Assembly (NCBI GenBank): GCA_003602605.1
Contig: QQRW01000055.1
Location: 1-52,219 of the forward strand
Source of the DNA: Candidatus Poseidoniales archaeon
GTDB taxonomy: Archaea > Thermoplasmatota > Poseidoniia > Poseidoniales > Poseidoniaceae
Direction of reading: 5' to 3'
DNA length: 52,219 nt
Below the pieces are notes generated by a model, which ran no database searches, was not told the DNA's origin, and saw nothing but the letters and a program-made list of their open reading frames with translations. Shown here piece after piece: positions 6,536 to 16,094 of the stretch. The translations under genes were made by a program, and so were the position numbers. How positions within the stretch are numbered: the first letter of the stretch is position 1; every line of letters starts with the position of its first letter.

Positions 6536-8716
6536 ATGTCGAGTGAGGAAATCTCTTCTTTGACCGTTGCCAAACTCAAAGCACTGTGTATCTTGAACGA
6601 CCTACCAACGTCCGGGAAAAAATCCGAACTTGTTGAGCGACTTCTTGAGTTTGGCTTGTCCAAGAAGGAGGTCGGCTTGTCTCAGCAAGAGGCGGAGCAG
6701 GCGGCGGAAAAAGTTGCTAAATCCACTCCAAAAGAAGTGTTTGAAGAAGAAATTGTCCTTTCTCTTGAAGACGAAGACACGCTTACTCCAGCTGTTGAAA
6801 AGACAGTTGAAGAAGCGGACACATCGTCTCCGGAAATTCTTGATGCCGAGATTCTTGATGCCGACCTCGCTGACGACGAACCTGAAATTTCGACACCGTC
6901 TCTTGAAAAAGAGGTCGATAAGAGGGCAAAGTTAGAACATGCCCGAGAGAATCCTACCACGCTCATGGATATAATTCGAAAACCACAGGTGGCAGCGGTT
7001 CTTCTCGCTGTAATCATCTTAGGTGCGGGCGGATACTACTATCTGGACAATCAATTGGACTCGTTTACCGCAGATCAACTTCGATACGGAGACCGAATGC
7101 AGTACCAAATCTCTGGTGACCAGGACGGTTTAGCCACATTCCTTGCAACAGAAGGCTTTGTTGAGCTGGTTATGGATCAAATCGATACTGAAGATGATAT
7201 TTGCAAGATATCTGCCGAATTTGGAGGATCCGGTAGTCTTGAAATCACTGAAGGCGGTTCAAGCGAACTTGTCAATGAAGGTGGTTCAAAGGATCGTTTA
7301 GGGGCGGTTCGCGTAGTAGGCGGAATGGGTGCAGAATGGCTTTCAGTTGAAAATGTGAATACGAATTCACTGAACCCGTTCCGTGTGAACCGCCATCTTT
7401 CGATTGGTAACATTTGCGACATCGGTGCAATTACTGCTTCGGGTACAGCAGACCTTACTTCAACAACTCACACCGAATTGAGAAACCAAGACACCAAATC
7501 TACACAACTTGATTGGGGCTTTGATCTCCCATCTCCAATCGGTAAATACCAAGGGACAACAGTGAGTTACGGCGTTGGTGGATTACTTGGCGGCGTTGAA
7601 ACATTGGCGCCGGGACTTGCTCTTATGCTGCAACCTGTTGAAATCCAAGAGTTGTTTGCGAACGACCTCATCGACGACGGAGCGACTGGAAGCAACCTAG
7701 GGTGGGATTGGAGAGTTCTGGGTATCGATGAACTCAATGGTAATCCAGTATGGAAAATCGTAGCTACTCATCACGATATAGAAGCATATTGCCTCGGAAC
7801 TGCGACTATGAATCTGTGGGTCGAATCTGGAAATCCTTGGGCAGCCAAGCAGACGGTTGATGTCCGCATCTCGGAGAACCAAGCCAGCCAATCGGGCTGC
7901 TCACCGACCTCTCAGTTGCTCAACGATTATGTTCTTCCTGAAGGGGAATTAGAACTCCATCATACCTTTACGAAGACTTCACTTCAACGTGGCCAAAAGC
8001 AACTCGATTTGGGACTCACTTATGCATCAATACCGTTAGCTAACCAACTTGGCCCTTCCAGTGATGAATTGGAGGCTTGGGGAGATTACGACCTTCACAT
8101 GCCCGACGATACAGCTCTTCGACCTCACAGTTTTGAGGATGCCATTGCGTGCTTTGACTCCTGGCCAAATACCATTGCGCCTGGGGCAGCTAATGCGTTA
8201 GAGAATGAGGGATATATTTGGCGAGGTACGACCAAGCAAACCTCTTCGACAGTGACGCAATGGAATGTTTCTTGGGTTGCGTCCGATGAGCAAGCCGGAT
8301 GGGTTCAATTTAATTTGACTGGAACTCCAAATGCAGAGAATTGCCAGTATGATAAGCGCGGTGATCTTGACTCCACTGCCTTCAATCGCGATTCGATACC
8401 GAAAACCCTCAACATTACTTCTCTTGAGTCCCGGTTAACCGATTCTTCAAAGTATGGCGTTTTGGTTGGAGACGACCGATTCTTCTCTTCGTCCGGCGCA
8501 TACCAAGATGGTATTCAAGTCGGGTACCTCATCGCCGTGCCTGGAAACGACATCGGCTCTTTGTTGTCTCAAATTGGAGATGGCGGCGACGGCGCAGTAA
8601 CTCTGGACATGTCGAAAACATGGGATGAAGACGGCTTAAGCAAGCAGTTGAACTTGCTTGCAGATGCTGAAGAAGGTCGACTCATTGGCTGGAGTTTCAT
8701 TACTTCCCGTGTCTGA
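6536..8716 (+). CDS. Membrane-anchored protein with N-terminal SAP domain
   Basis: 726-residue protein. Residues 6-40 match the SAP motif (LTVAKLKALCILNDLPTSGK then ELVERLLEF), a helix-extended-helix normally used for DNA/RNA binding. An acidic linker (about 45-145) with DAEILDADLADDEPE leads to one TM at 150-170 (QVAAVLLAVIILGAGGYYYL). The remaining 550 residues are outside the cytoplasm, rich in Gly/Ser/Asp/Thr, with scattered Cys and no motif I recognise. Topology therefore puts a putative nucleic-acid-binding head in the cytoplasm and a large unknown domain outside. It is 97 bases after the previous envelope gene, possibly in the same transcript, and is convergent with the protease gene with no gap (8716/8717). 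Confidence 0.75.
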   Translation: MSSEEISSLTVAKLKALCILNDLPTSGKKSELVERLLEFGLSKKEVGLSQQEAEQAAEKVAKSTPKEVFEEEIVLSLEDEDTLTPAVEKTVEEADTSSPEILDAEILDADLADDEPEISTPSLEKEVDKRAKLEHARENPTTLMDIIRKPQVAAVLLAVIILGAGGYYYLDNQLDSFTADQLRYGDRMQYQISGDQDGLATFLATEGFVELVMDQIDTEDDICKISAEFGGSGSLEITEGGSSELVNEGGSKDRLGAVRVVGGMGAEWLSVENVNTNSLNPFRVNRHLSIGNICDIGAITASGTADLTSTTHTELRNQDTKSTQLDWGFDLPSPIGKYQGTTVSYGVGGLLGGVETLAPGLALMLQPVEIQELFANDLIDDGATGSNLGWDWRVLGIDELNGNPVWKIVATHHDIEAYCLGTATMNLWVESGNPWAAKQTVDVRISENQASQSGCSPTSQLLNDYVLPEGELELHHTFTKTSLQRGQKQLDLGLTYASIPLANQLGPSSDELEAWGDYDLHMPDDTALRPHSFEDAIACFDSWPNTIAPGAANALENEGYIWRGTTKQTSSTVTQWNVSWVASDEQAGWVQFNLTGTPNAENCQYDKRGDLDSTAFNRDSIPKTLNITSLESRLTDSSKYGVLVGDDRFFSSSGAYQDGIQVGYLIAVPGNDIGSLLSQIGDGGDGAVTLDMSKTWDEDGLSKQLNLLADAEEGRLIGWSFITSRV

Positions 8717-11700
8717 TTATTTCCATCGGTTTTGGTTTATTTCGGCGTTCCCCTGTGATCCAGGACGTCCGTACTGAGACAAACTTGGCGCAGCTTGTAC
8801 ATCTGTATACAGGGGAGGCATCGGCGGTGAGGCAAAGGCTTGCGGTGGTTGCTTAGGCCGGGACGGAGGTGGTTTGGGCCCTCTCCGAATGAACAGAAGT
8901 ACGAGCAACAGCACAACAACGACTGCGCACAATACCAAGGGGAGCATGTATTCATCCAACGGACTGTCAGAGTTTCCTTCATTCATGTCGGTTGCTGTCA
9001 TTGGATTCGCCTCCTCAGGGGCGGGCGGGTTCCACACGCTGTAGTAAACCATCCATGTTGTTTCGAAGTAGCCGTTTTCCTCGAAAACCACCGCTTTGTA
9101 TTCATATGGGCCCGCCGTTCCATTGTAGGTGCATAATTCCTCAGCCATCGAAGTGACTTGGTTTTGGCAATTGAATACCTGTTGATTCAGCGTAGGGCCT
9201 TCATCGAGAAGAGTTTGGTTGTAGAACCACTGAACAGTTAGATTAAGCCGGTTAACAGACTCTTCAGTCATGTTGAATGAAACACTAAGATTGAGATTTT
9301 CGCTGGTAGCGTTGATGATGACATACGGCGCTGATGGCACAGAAAGAATGAATGATTCCTTGTCGACCTGTTCATCGATAGCGTTGTCACAATCATCATC
9401 CAGTCCATTCCAAATTTCTGTAGCCTCCGGATACCTCAGAGAACTGTTGTCATCGCAGTCAGTGAACCAGTAGAAACCATCGTTGTCCGCGTCTGGGTCG
9501 TATACATTTGGATTTGAAAACGTTGTAAATACTTCCAAACCGTCATTGAGGCCGTCTGCATCGCTATCGTTGTCAAATGGATTCGTATTTAGTTCTAAGA
9601 ATTCAACCAAATCTAAGAGTCCATCATCATCTGCATCGGTGCCGATAAAGTCCTCATCTGTGGCACCATCGCAATCGTTATCGATACTGTCAAGGAGTTC
9701 AACAGCGTTCGGGGAAATTTCAGCATCCGTATCATTGCAATCTTGGAACCAATAGAATCCATCCATATCCGTATCGTTATCTTTGACCAATGGGTCACTT
9801 GAGTAGGTAAAGATTTCAAGGCCATCAATCAACAAATCTCCATCGGTGTCAGCTATCGAAACATTGGTCCCAAAGAGGTGATACTCAGCGAAATCGGACA
9901 AGCCGTCATTATCCGTATCGGTAATGTTGAATCCCTCGTCCCATTGACCATCGCAATTGTCGTCAATGCCGTTCAACAATTCTACAGCCCCAGGATAAAT
10001 CATCGGATTCGTATCGTTGCAATCTTCAAACCAGTAGAAACCATCTGAATCGAAATTCGGGTCTGCAACCAGGGGGTCAGTGCCATGAATCAATACTTCA
10101 GCACCATCGTTGAGTAAATCTCCATCTGTGTCAGCGTTCAAAGGGTCGGTTCCGTTGACAAAAATTTCAACACCATCGGAAAGGCCATCTCCATCTGTGT
10201 CGTCGATCAAGGGATTGGTCCCGTAGATGAGGACTTCATCACCATCACCAACTGTGTCGTCATCACTGTCGTAGTCATCAGGGTCGGTTCCATACACGTT
10301 TGATTCGTTGAAATTTGTGAGGTTATCGCCGTCCGAGTCAATGTCTAGTTCTGTGCCATAGAGAACTAATTCCCATGAATCAAGAGTGCCGAGGTTACCG
10401 GATTTCTTGTCTTCAACGGTGAGTGTCCATTCCCCCCTGCAGTCTTCATCCCAATTGTGAACCGTTGAAAATCTCCAGTTGTTGTAATCTGCGCCCCCGT
10501 CGTTGTGTTTTTCACTGAGTACGCTTTGAGTTCCTGACGGACTGGTAAGCACGATTTCTAAGTCACCGCGTGATTGGTGAGTGATGTCCACAATGACATC
10601 GACATTCTCCGCTCGTATCGGTTCTGAGACCATTGTGTTTACCGTGACCATGTTCGCATTGTTATCAGGTATGCTGCATTGTGAGCAGGGGAGCGTCCCC
10701 GTCGTGGCCGATGTTTCGTCATTTACAGTGGTCCAGTTTTCAGATAGCGTGACGGCAGCGCCGGCGTCAATAACACCAAACCCGTATTTGTGGCTGACGT
10801 CATGACCGGCGCCGTTGGTAGACCACGAATTTACACTTGCACTTGCATCGTTCTGACGCGATGTGTGAACCAAAATATGCTGCACATCTCTCCATGTTAA
10901 GTTGGCATTTGCCTCCAACATGAGGGCGATGACGCCGGATACAAGCGGGGTGGCCGAAGAAGTTCCTCCGAAGGTATCCGTGTAATCGTTCGAAGTATAG
11001 CCTCCTGACCCTTGATTGTCGGTGGTCGTAATCCCTTCGCCGTCGCCGTTTGATGGCGATGCAACAAGGATGTTTGCACCAGGTTCTGCGTAATACGATT
11101 GAACACCGTAGTGTGTGACGGCAGTTACAGCGATAGTGTAGCGTAGATTTGCATAACCGTCGTAATTTGAATTGTCGTTGTCATCAAGACCGTTCCCAGC
11201 AGCCCACGTAATGATGTTTCCTAGGCCGCCTCTGCCGAGCAATGCATCGTTTTCCATTGCAGCCATCATCAACGGCCCAGGCCCTTCAAGCGTTTCTCCA
11301 TCGTCACTAGGGCCCCATGAGTTGGAGTAGATGTCGATGTCTTGGCGCTCGTGGGCCAGTGCTGAGGATTCACGGACATCTGTTGTACTGCATGCAATGA
11401 GTTTCAAACCCGCTAGCCCGGCCATCGGTGCAGAGCCACTCACGCCGAGATTGTTGTCTCCAACGCCTGCAGCGACACCTGCAGAAGCAGTTCCGTGAGC
11501 CTTATTTGAGGCCGGAGAAGGATCGCCGTCATCTTGGCAGTAATCGTAATCGAGAGTCGATTCGTAATAATCGTCTAAATCAGGATGGTTCCAGTCCAAA
11601 CCATCATCGACGATTCCAATGACAATCCCTGTGCCTTTGTAGGCGTTCCAAGCTCCAGTGATGTTGACATCTTCTCCACTGACGCCGCTGGTTTGGCCTG

Positions 11701-12124
11701 TGTTTTGTAGGTGCCACTGATCCGGAAACTTTGGATCGTTAGGAACCCACCTCGGAAGCATCTGATTTTGAACCAGAGGGTAGGCCATCTCAATTTCACC
11801 GTTCAAGATTTGTTGTTCAAACATTTCAGGGGCTTCGAATGGATGAACATCGACGAGCCATGCTCCTTCAAGTTCACCCGCAGGTTGACCTTGTTCAGTA
11901 TGGGAGATGACAACCCATTGGTTGGCAGAGTTCAGTTCTTCAATTGAATAGGAGTCGAGGTTACTCTTCTGCAACAGCGCAGCCTGAAGTGAAGGAGAGT
12001 ACCCGTCAATGATTGCTTCGAAGTGAACATTTTCTGAATCCAAGGGGTTCGTTGATTCAATTGCTGACACCATTGGAGCCAGTATGGAGCATACCAACAC
12101 AAGGAGCAGTGCCGCAGCGCGCAT
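8717..12124 (-). CDS. Secreted subtilisin-like protease with P domain, Ca-binding repeats and C-terminal TM
   Basis: Extracellular S8 serine protease of 1135 residues, likely for degrading proteins outside the cell. A signal peptide covers 1-21 (AAALLLVLVCSILAPMVSA), then a propeptide. The catalytic triad is D173 (GIVDDGLDWNHPDL), H211 (HGTASAGVAAG) and S389 (GTSSATP), with the oxyanion Asn in AAGNG. Residues 489-591 form a kexin-type P domain (RGDLEIVLTSPSGT, WTLTVEDKKSG). Residues 594-918 hold thrombospondin-3-like DTDGDGLSDG repeats interleaved with three MopE-type DGFYWFxDCxD units. A TM near 1059-1080 and a Pro-rich cytoplasmic tail anchor it. I start at ATG 12124 because it directly precedes the signal peptide; the frame opens at 12175. 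Follows the CoA-binding gene by 31 bases. Confidence 0.93.
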   Translation of the reverse strand: MRAAALLLVLVCSILAPMVSAIESTNPLDSENVHFEAIIDGYSPSLQAALLQKSNLDSYSIEELNSANQWVVISHTEQGQPAGELEGAWLVDVHPFEAPEMFEQQILNGEIEMAYPLVQNQMLPRWVPNDPKFPDQWHLQNTGQTSGVSGEDVNITGAWNAYKGTGIVIGIVDDGLDWNHPDLDDYYESTLDYDYCQDDGDPSPASNKAHGTASAGVAAGVGDNNLGVSGSAPMAGLAGLKLIACSTTDVRESSALAHERQDIDIYSNSWGPSDDGETLEGPGPLMMAAMENDALLGRGGLGNIITWAAGNGLDDNDNSNYDGYANLRYTIAVTAVTHYGVQSYYAEPGANILVASPSNGDGEGITTTDNQGSGGYTSNDYTDTFGGTSSATPLVSGVIALMLEANANLTWRDVQHILVHTSRQNDASASVNSWSTNGAGHDVSHKYGFGVIDAGAAVTLSENWTTVNDETSATTGTLPCSQCSIPDNNANMVTVNTMVSEPIRAENVDVIVDITHQSRGDLEIVLTSPSGTQSVLSEKHNDGGADYNNWRFSTVHNWDEDCRGEWTLTVEDKKSGNLGTLDSWELVLYGTELDIDSDGDNLTNFNESNVYGTDPDDYDSDDDTVGDGDEVLIYGTNPLIDDTDGDGLSDGVEIFVNGTDPLNADTDGDLLNDGAEVLIHGTDPLVADPNFDSDGFYWFEDCNDTNPMIYPGAVELLNGIDDNCDGQWDEGFNITDTDNDGLSDFAEYHLFGTNVSIADTDGDLLIDGLEIFTYSSDPLVKDNDTDMDGFYWFQDCNDTDAEISPNAVELLDSIDNDCDGATDEDFIGTDADDDGLLDLVEFLELNTNPFDNDSDADGLNDGLEVFTTFSNPNVYDPDADNDGFYWFTDCDDNSSLRYPEATEIWNGLDDDCDNAIDEQVDKESFILSVPSAPYVIINATSENLNLSVSFNMTEESVNRLNLTVQWFYNQTLLDEGPTLNQQVFNCQNQVTSMAEELCTYNGTAGPYEYKAVVFEENGYFETTWMVYYSVWNPPAPEEANPMTATDMNEGNSDSPLDEYMLPLVLCAVVVVLLLVLLFIRRGPKPPPSRPKQPPQAFASPPMPPLYTDVQAAPSLSQYGRPGSQGNAEINQNRWK
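9371..10345 (-). repeat. Asp-rich thrombospondin-3-like and MopE-like coding repeats in the protease gene
   Basis: Protein-level repeats of the D-x-D-x-D-G-L type alternate with three about 40-residue units beginning DGFYWF and ending NxxDDxCDxxxDE. Such units are known calcium or metal binders and stabilise surface proteins. Confidence 0.8.
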
Positions 12125-12155
12125 GACAGTATCTCGGTGTGAGTCCACTTTAGCA

Positions 12156-12857
12156 CTATCTCCCGTGAGTTTCAACTTGGCCAGAGAGCCTTAAGGCGAG
12201 TTCGTTGAATCCTTCCTGCTCGGATTTAAGTGAGCGAATGTACCGAGGAATGGTATGGTTTGAATGAATCAAATCATCCATCGAACCAACCCACTCTAAG
12301 GCTTGGTTTGGTACTGAAAGAGACGCAGTATCTGAGGAATGGACACTCCATTCAGAACACCCATCACCGTTTTCTGAGGCAATTTGAAGGCACCACTGTT
12401 GAGGGAGAATAGAATTGTTGCAAACGAGGTCATGCCGTTCGGTAAAACGCACTAAGCAATCGTTTTCCACGTAATTTACACCCATGCTCTCAAGGGCTTG
12501 TCTCGATTCGTCGTCTTCAGCACCCAATTGGAACCATACCAGAGGAAAGTCTTCCTTATCGATACGCATGATGAGGTTACGTACTACTGCTCGGGCTCTT
12601 TCAGGTGCGAGAAATAGAACAACAATCTCGGGAACAACGCCTTCGTCAAGGGCAGGACGAATCGGAAAACCATCGATAGTGGCTCCTCCATCTTTTGGAT
12701 GAATTGGGGCGATAGCCCATCCTCGCTTTTTCAGTTCTGCGACAGCAGTGTGAGCCGGGCGTTCTCTGTTAAGTCCAGCACCGTATATATGAACGACTTT
12801 TGAGTCAGTAACAAGAGATGCCAATCGACCTTTATCCTCGTCTTCCCATGAATCCAT
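12156..12857 (-). CDS. CoA-binding (Rossmann) domain protein
   Basis: 233-residue cytoplasmic protein. Residues 15-140 match the CoA_binding_2 / YccU-like Rossmann fold: VVHIYGAGLNRERPAH as the nucleotide-binding start, KKRGWAIAPIHPK, PEIVVLFLAPERA and PLVWFQLGAEDDESRQALESMG, then NDCLV. The canonical family order (binding loop, V-P-NP, W-Q-G-x, C) is retained with substitutions. Residues 150-233 are an extra C-terminal segment of unknown role. The start ATG at 12857 is divergent from the nadC-like gene. CoA or another nucleotide could be bound; the reaction, if any, is unknown. Confidence 0.75.
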   Translation of the reverse strand: MDSWEDEDKGRLASLVTDSKVVHIYGAGLNRERPAHTAVAELKKRGWAIAPIHPKDGGATIDGFPIRPALDEGVVPEIVVLFLAPERARAVVRNLIMRIDKEDFPLVWFQLGAEDDESRQALESMGVNYVENDCLVRFTERHDLVCNNSILPQQWCLQIASENGDGCSEWSVHSSDTASLSVPNQALEWVGSMDDLIHSNHTIPRYIRSLKSEQEGFNELALRLSGQVETHGR

Positions 12858-12957
12858 GAATTATTGTCATTCGTTTCACTTAAGAAAACTTGTTCGATTA
12901 AACAGAGGAACCCTCCTCATCTGCATGTTTCAAGACATCAAACCTCTACGGCGTTGC

Positions 12958-13902
12958 ATGGGCGACTCTAAACGACCACCTCACGACCGTGGGCACGAAT
13001 TGTGGACTGCGGAAGCAGGTCCGTCGCGAATGCTTCTAGGAAGCATCGACCGGTGGGTTGGGGCATTGCTTGCAGATGACGGCATTACAATGCCTTTCAT
13101 GGGTGGTTCTCAAACAGTGTCTGCCACAATCTTGGCCCGTTCGGATGGAATCGTTGTTGGCACTTCTGCTGTCGATCATATGCTCCAAATTTGGGCTCCA
13201 TCGCTCAAAATTTCGTGGATGGCCGGTGATGGAAAGAAAGTTTCAAACGGTGATGAAATCGCTTCTTTATCCGGTGACAAAGAGACTCTTCTTGCTATGG
13301 AACGCAGTATTCTCAATCTTTTGGGGCAACTTTCCGGAATTGCAACAGAAGCGAAGCGCTGGTCAGCACGTGCCCCTGGGCAGATCGCATGTACTCGCAA
13401 GACGGTTTGGGGGCTCTTGGATAAATGGGCAGTCCACCTCGGTGGTGGCCTCACCCATCGACTTCATCGAAGTGATGCTACAATGCTCAAAGAGAATGAC
13501 TTAGCCACAATGTATGAAGAACACGCTTCACATGCAAATCGCATTGTTGCCTACCTTCAAGAATTCACTGGCGAAGACTGTGGAGCGTTTCTTGAAATCG
13601 AAGTTCGTGAGGACAAGGAAGCCATCATGGCCGCAGCCGCTTGGTCTCAACGCGATGAAACCAGCAACTTGCCAGAATTGGTCGTAATGCTCGATAATTT
13701 TGGTCCTGAGCGTTGCAAAGACATCGTTTCACAACTCAAAGATATGGGGCTGAGGGAAAACCTTTGGCTTGAAGCGAGCGGTGGTATTGTGTTTGAACAG
13801 CTCGATGATTGGCATGAAAGCGGTATTGATGTGTTGTCAACCAGTGCAGTGAACCGCGGGGTCCCCCCTCTCGACCTCTCTTTAATTGTCGATGGCGCTT
13901 GA
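12958..13902 (+). CDS. nadC: Nicotinate-nucleotide pyrophosphorylase (quinolinate PRTase)-like protein
   Basis: Predicted to convert quinolinate and PRPP to nicotinate mononucleotide in de novo NAD synthesis. The 314-residue form has the NadC order: a barrel-like N-terminal domain (LKISWMAGDGKKVSNGDEIA), LLAMERSILNLLGQLSGIAT, then TRKTVWGLLDKWAVHLGGG and HRLHRSDATMLKEND, and near the end LEASGGI and GIDVLSTSAVNRG. Two normally invariant spots differ: the usual K-D-N-H is KEND and the phosphate loop near 'THS' is NRG, so it may be a divergent member. The start at 12958 avoids overlap with the divergent neighbour; ATGs at 12925 and 12856 are alternatives. It precedes the pantoate ligase by 9 bases, suggesting a cofactor operon. 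Confidence 0.8.
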   Translation: MGDSKRPPHDRGHELWTAEAGPSRMLLGSIDRWVGALLADDGITMPFMGGSQTVSATILARSDGIVVGTSAVDHMLQIWAPSLKISWMAGDGKKVSNGDEIASLSGDKETLLAMERSILNLLGQLSGIATEAKRWSARAPGQIACTRKTVWGLLDKWAVHLGGGLTHRLHRSDATMLKENDLATMYEEHASHANRIVAYLQEFTGEDCGAFLEIEVREDKEAIMAAAAWSQRDETSNLPELVVMLDNFGPERCKDIVSQLKDMGLRENLWLEASGGIVFEQLDDWHESGIDVLSTSAVNRGVPPLDLSLIVDGA

Positions 13903-13911
13903 GGGAATACG

Positions 13912-14664
13912 ATGGTCGAAATTGCCGCAGACCCAACCCATCCTAGGTATCAGTCGTTGTTGATGCGACATCGCCTTGAAGAGGCAGAGAAAAAGGGCAT
14001 GCTTGCCGGGAGCGCCCTCATTGCTCACGGCCGTGGTGAAGCGTATGATTACCTGTTGGGTGAACAGACGATTCCCAGCGCTATGTCAGCCACTGAACAA
14101 GCACTGGCCCACCTTCTTGCTGCTCAACACCCAGTTATCAGTCTCAACGGGAATGCAGTTGCCCTTGCTGGAAAGGAGTTGCTCCATCTTGCTGATCGAT
14201 TAGGATGCCCAGTTGAGATTAATATCTTCTATCGAACTCCCGAACGCATGGATGCATTGATTGAACATTTGTCGGAACTCAAAGACGCACACTCTTACGA
14301 TGTTGAAATTTTGGGAGCACAGCCTGATGCTAGGATACCCGGCTTGGAAGGCCCTCGCGCGAATTGCGTCAAGCGAGGAATCTTTGACTCGGATGTTCTC
14401 TTGGTCCCTCTTGAAGACGGAGACCGTTGTGAAGCATTGATGGCCATGGGTAAAACAGTGCTCGTAATCGACCTTAATCCACTTTCTCGCACGGCACAGA
14501 TGGCTTCTGTTACGATGGTTGACGAACTTTCTCGCGTCGTTGAAAACATGAACACTCTCATGGCCGCAGATGAACTTCCGGAGTTTTCCAATGAATACAA
14601 CAATGAGCACACTCTTCAGGATGCGCTTGATCACATCAAGAATTTCCTAACTGCAAGGAACTGA
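13912..14664 (+). CDS. 4-phosphopantoate--beta-alanine ligase (archaeal CoA pathway)
   Basis: Joins 4-phosphopantoate and beta-alanine, using ATP, to give 4'-phosphopantothenate in the archaeal-specific CoA route that replaces bacterial PanC/CoaA order. The 250-residue product carries the family landmarks: HPRYQSLLMRHRLEEA near the start, ALIAHGRGEAYDYLLGE, PVISLNGNAVALAGKEL, and VEINIFYRTPERMDALIEHL. Length fits the family. It lies 9 bases after the NadC-like gene, so the two probably share a transcript and supply two cofactors. It ends 20 bases before the stop of a convergent dehydrogenase. This family is confined to archaea, making it a strong lineage marker. Confidence 0.92.
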   Translation: MVEIAADPTHPRYQSLLMRHRLEEAEKKGMLAGSALIAHGRGEAYDYLLGEQTIPSAMSATEQALAHLLAAQHPVISLNGNAVALAGKELLHLADRLGCPVEINIFYRTPERMDALIEHLSELKDAHSYDVEILGAQPDARIPGLEGPRANCVKRGIFDSDVLLVPLEDGDRCEALMAMGKTVLVIDLNPLSRTAQMASVTMVDELSRVVENMNTLMAADELPEFSNEYNNEHTLQDALDHIKNFLTARN

Positions 14665-14684
14665 AGAAATCAGCTTTTACTGTT

Positions 14685-15869
14685 TTAGAATCGTTCTTGA
14701 AGTTTGGTAGAAAGTCGTGAAGCAATGCTTTCACCGATGCCGGAGCATGTTGCAGTCCCACCGAGATCGTAGGTGAGGCCTTTTCCTTCACGGAGATGGT
14801 CAGCAACACTCTCGTCGATAAGGCTTCCAATCTGAATCAGTTGCTCGTCGTTGTTCTTTCGACCAAGCCAGTCCATCATGAGTTGGATTGAGTTAATGCT
14901 GGCAATTGGATTGACTTTATTCATCCCTGCATATTTTGGTGCCGAACCGTGAACCGGTTCAAAGAATGCATTGTCATCGCCAATGTTTCCGGATGCCGCC
15001 ATACCCATTCCTCCTTGCAGGACAGCGCCGAGGTCAGTGGCTATATCGCCAAACATGTTGGATGTGACGACAACATCGTAACTTTCTGGGCTTCGAGTGA
15101 GCCACTGGGTGAAGGCATCGATGAATCCGTAATCGAGTTCGGTTCCAGGATAGTTTTCTGAGACTTTCTCAAAGGTTCGTCGGAACAATTGGCAACCCCG
15201 TGTTACGTTGGATTTGTCGATGCATGATACGCGCTTCTTACCATCGATTGGAGCTCCGTTTCGAGTTTCTGCAATTTCGAAACCCATTCGAATCAATCGC
15301 TCGCTACCGTGCTCTGATATTGGTCTTGGGTCGTAAGCAATTTCTCCTTGAAGGCCGGGAAATGTCATTTCAGGAGGTTCATATGGAGTACGGCCCATCG
15401 CTCGATCAGCACTTCGTCGCAGAAGTGAATGGTACAGTCCTTCGGTGTTTTCTCGAAGAATGGTCATGTCGACCATGCCCGGCTCCCAAATTTGGGTGAA
15501 CTTGCCGTGAACTTTGTGAGGAACGCCTTCATACAACTTGATTGGACGTAGATTGGCGTACAAATCCAGACCGCTGCGTAGGCCGAGAATAACTGAGCCA
15601 CCAGCGAGGTCACCGTTTGGAAGGAATGCGCCGGGATGGCCAATTGCGCCGAGGTAGAGAGCATCGGCTTCTTCACGGCAGAAATCAAAGGAACCTTCTG
15701 CCCATTCATGGCCTGTTTCAACATAATGTTGCCCACCACAGGGAATCACGGTTTGTTCGAATCCTTGGTTTGTGTGTTGCTCTATCGTGTTGAGAATGCG
15801 TTGAGCCTCTATCGCAACTTCTCGCCCAGTTCCATCGCCCGGTAAAATGCCAATTCGATAGTCAGCCAT
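14685..15869 (-). CDS. Isopropylmalate/isocitrate-type beta-decarboxylating dehydrogenase
   Basis: NAD(P)-dependent oxidative decarboxylation of a (2R,3S)-hydroxyacid; the exact substrate is uncertain. The 394-residue protein has the family start [14 protein letters not shown], a [12 protein letters not shown] phosphorylation-loop segment, [15 protein letters not shown], the metal and substrate region [11 protein letters not shown] with [21 protein letters not shown], and the coenzyme loop [18 protein letters not shown]. The NTEGLY form is closer to isocitrate/homoisocitrate/tartrate-type members than to the ELTGG form of classical LeuB. No leuA, leuC or leuD genes are nearby to settle the role. 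The ATG at 15869 fits the MADYRIG start; the open frame begins six residues earlier. Confidence 0.87.
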   Translation of the reverse strand: MADYRIGILPGDGTGREVAIEAQRILNTIEQHTNQGFEQTVIPCGGQHYVETGHEWAEGSFDFCREEADALYLGAIGHPGAFLPNGDLAGGSVILGLRSGLDLYANLRPIKLYEGVPHKVHGKFTQIWEPGMVDMTILRENTEGLYHSLLRRSADRAMGRTPYEPPEMTFPGLQGEIAYDPRPISEHGSERLIRMGFEIAETRNGAPIDGKKRVSCIDKSNVTRGCQLFRRTFEKVSENYPGTELDYGFIDAFTQWLTRSPESYDVVVTSNMFGDIATDLGAVLQGGMGMAASGNIGDDNAFFEPVHGSAPKYAGMNKVNPIASINSIQLMMDWLGRKNNDEQLIQIGSLIDESVADHLREGKGLTYDLGGTATCSGIGESIASRLSTKLQERF

Positions 15870-16094
15870 GTTTTTTCGCACGGGCAACCCCTACATGAAT
15901 GCGCCCCTCGTTGAGCGATGATTTTCGGTTTCGCAGGGCTACTCTTTTTGCCGGTCGGTCATCCGATGAGGCCGGTGACCAATGGAATTGTTTGGAACCT
16001 TGGAACAGAGGTCTGTGTCCCTGTTTTTCAGTGGAACCCAAGGTCATTTGTGGAAGAGAGTATTCATAGGCTGTCATTGGGGAGAGTATTGAAC

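Noticed and set aside
16056-16090. Direct repeat GAGAGTATT before the gene at 16095 as an operator
   Set aside because: Only nine bases, spaced 26 bases, and not positioned relative to a recognisable promoter; chance is likely.
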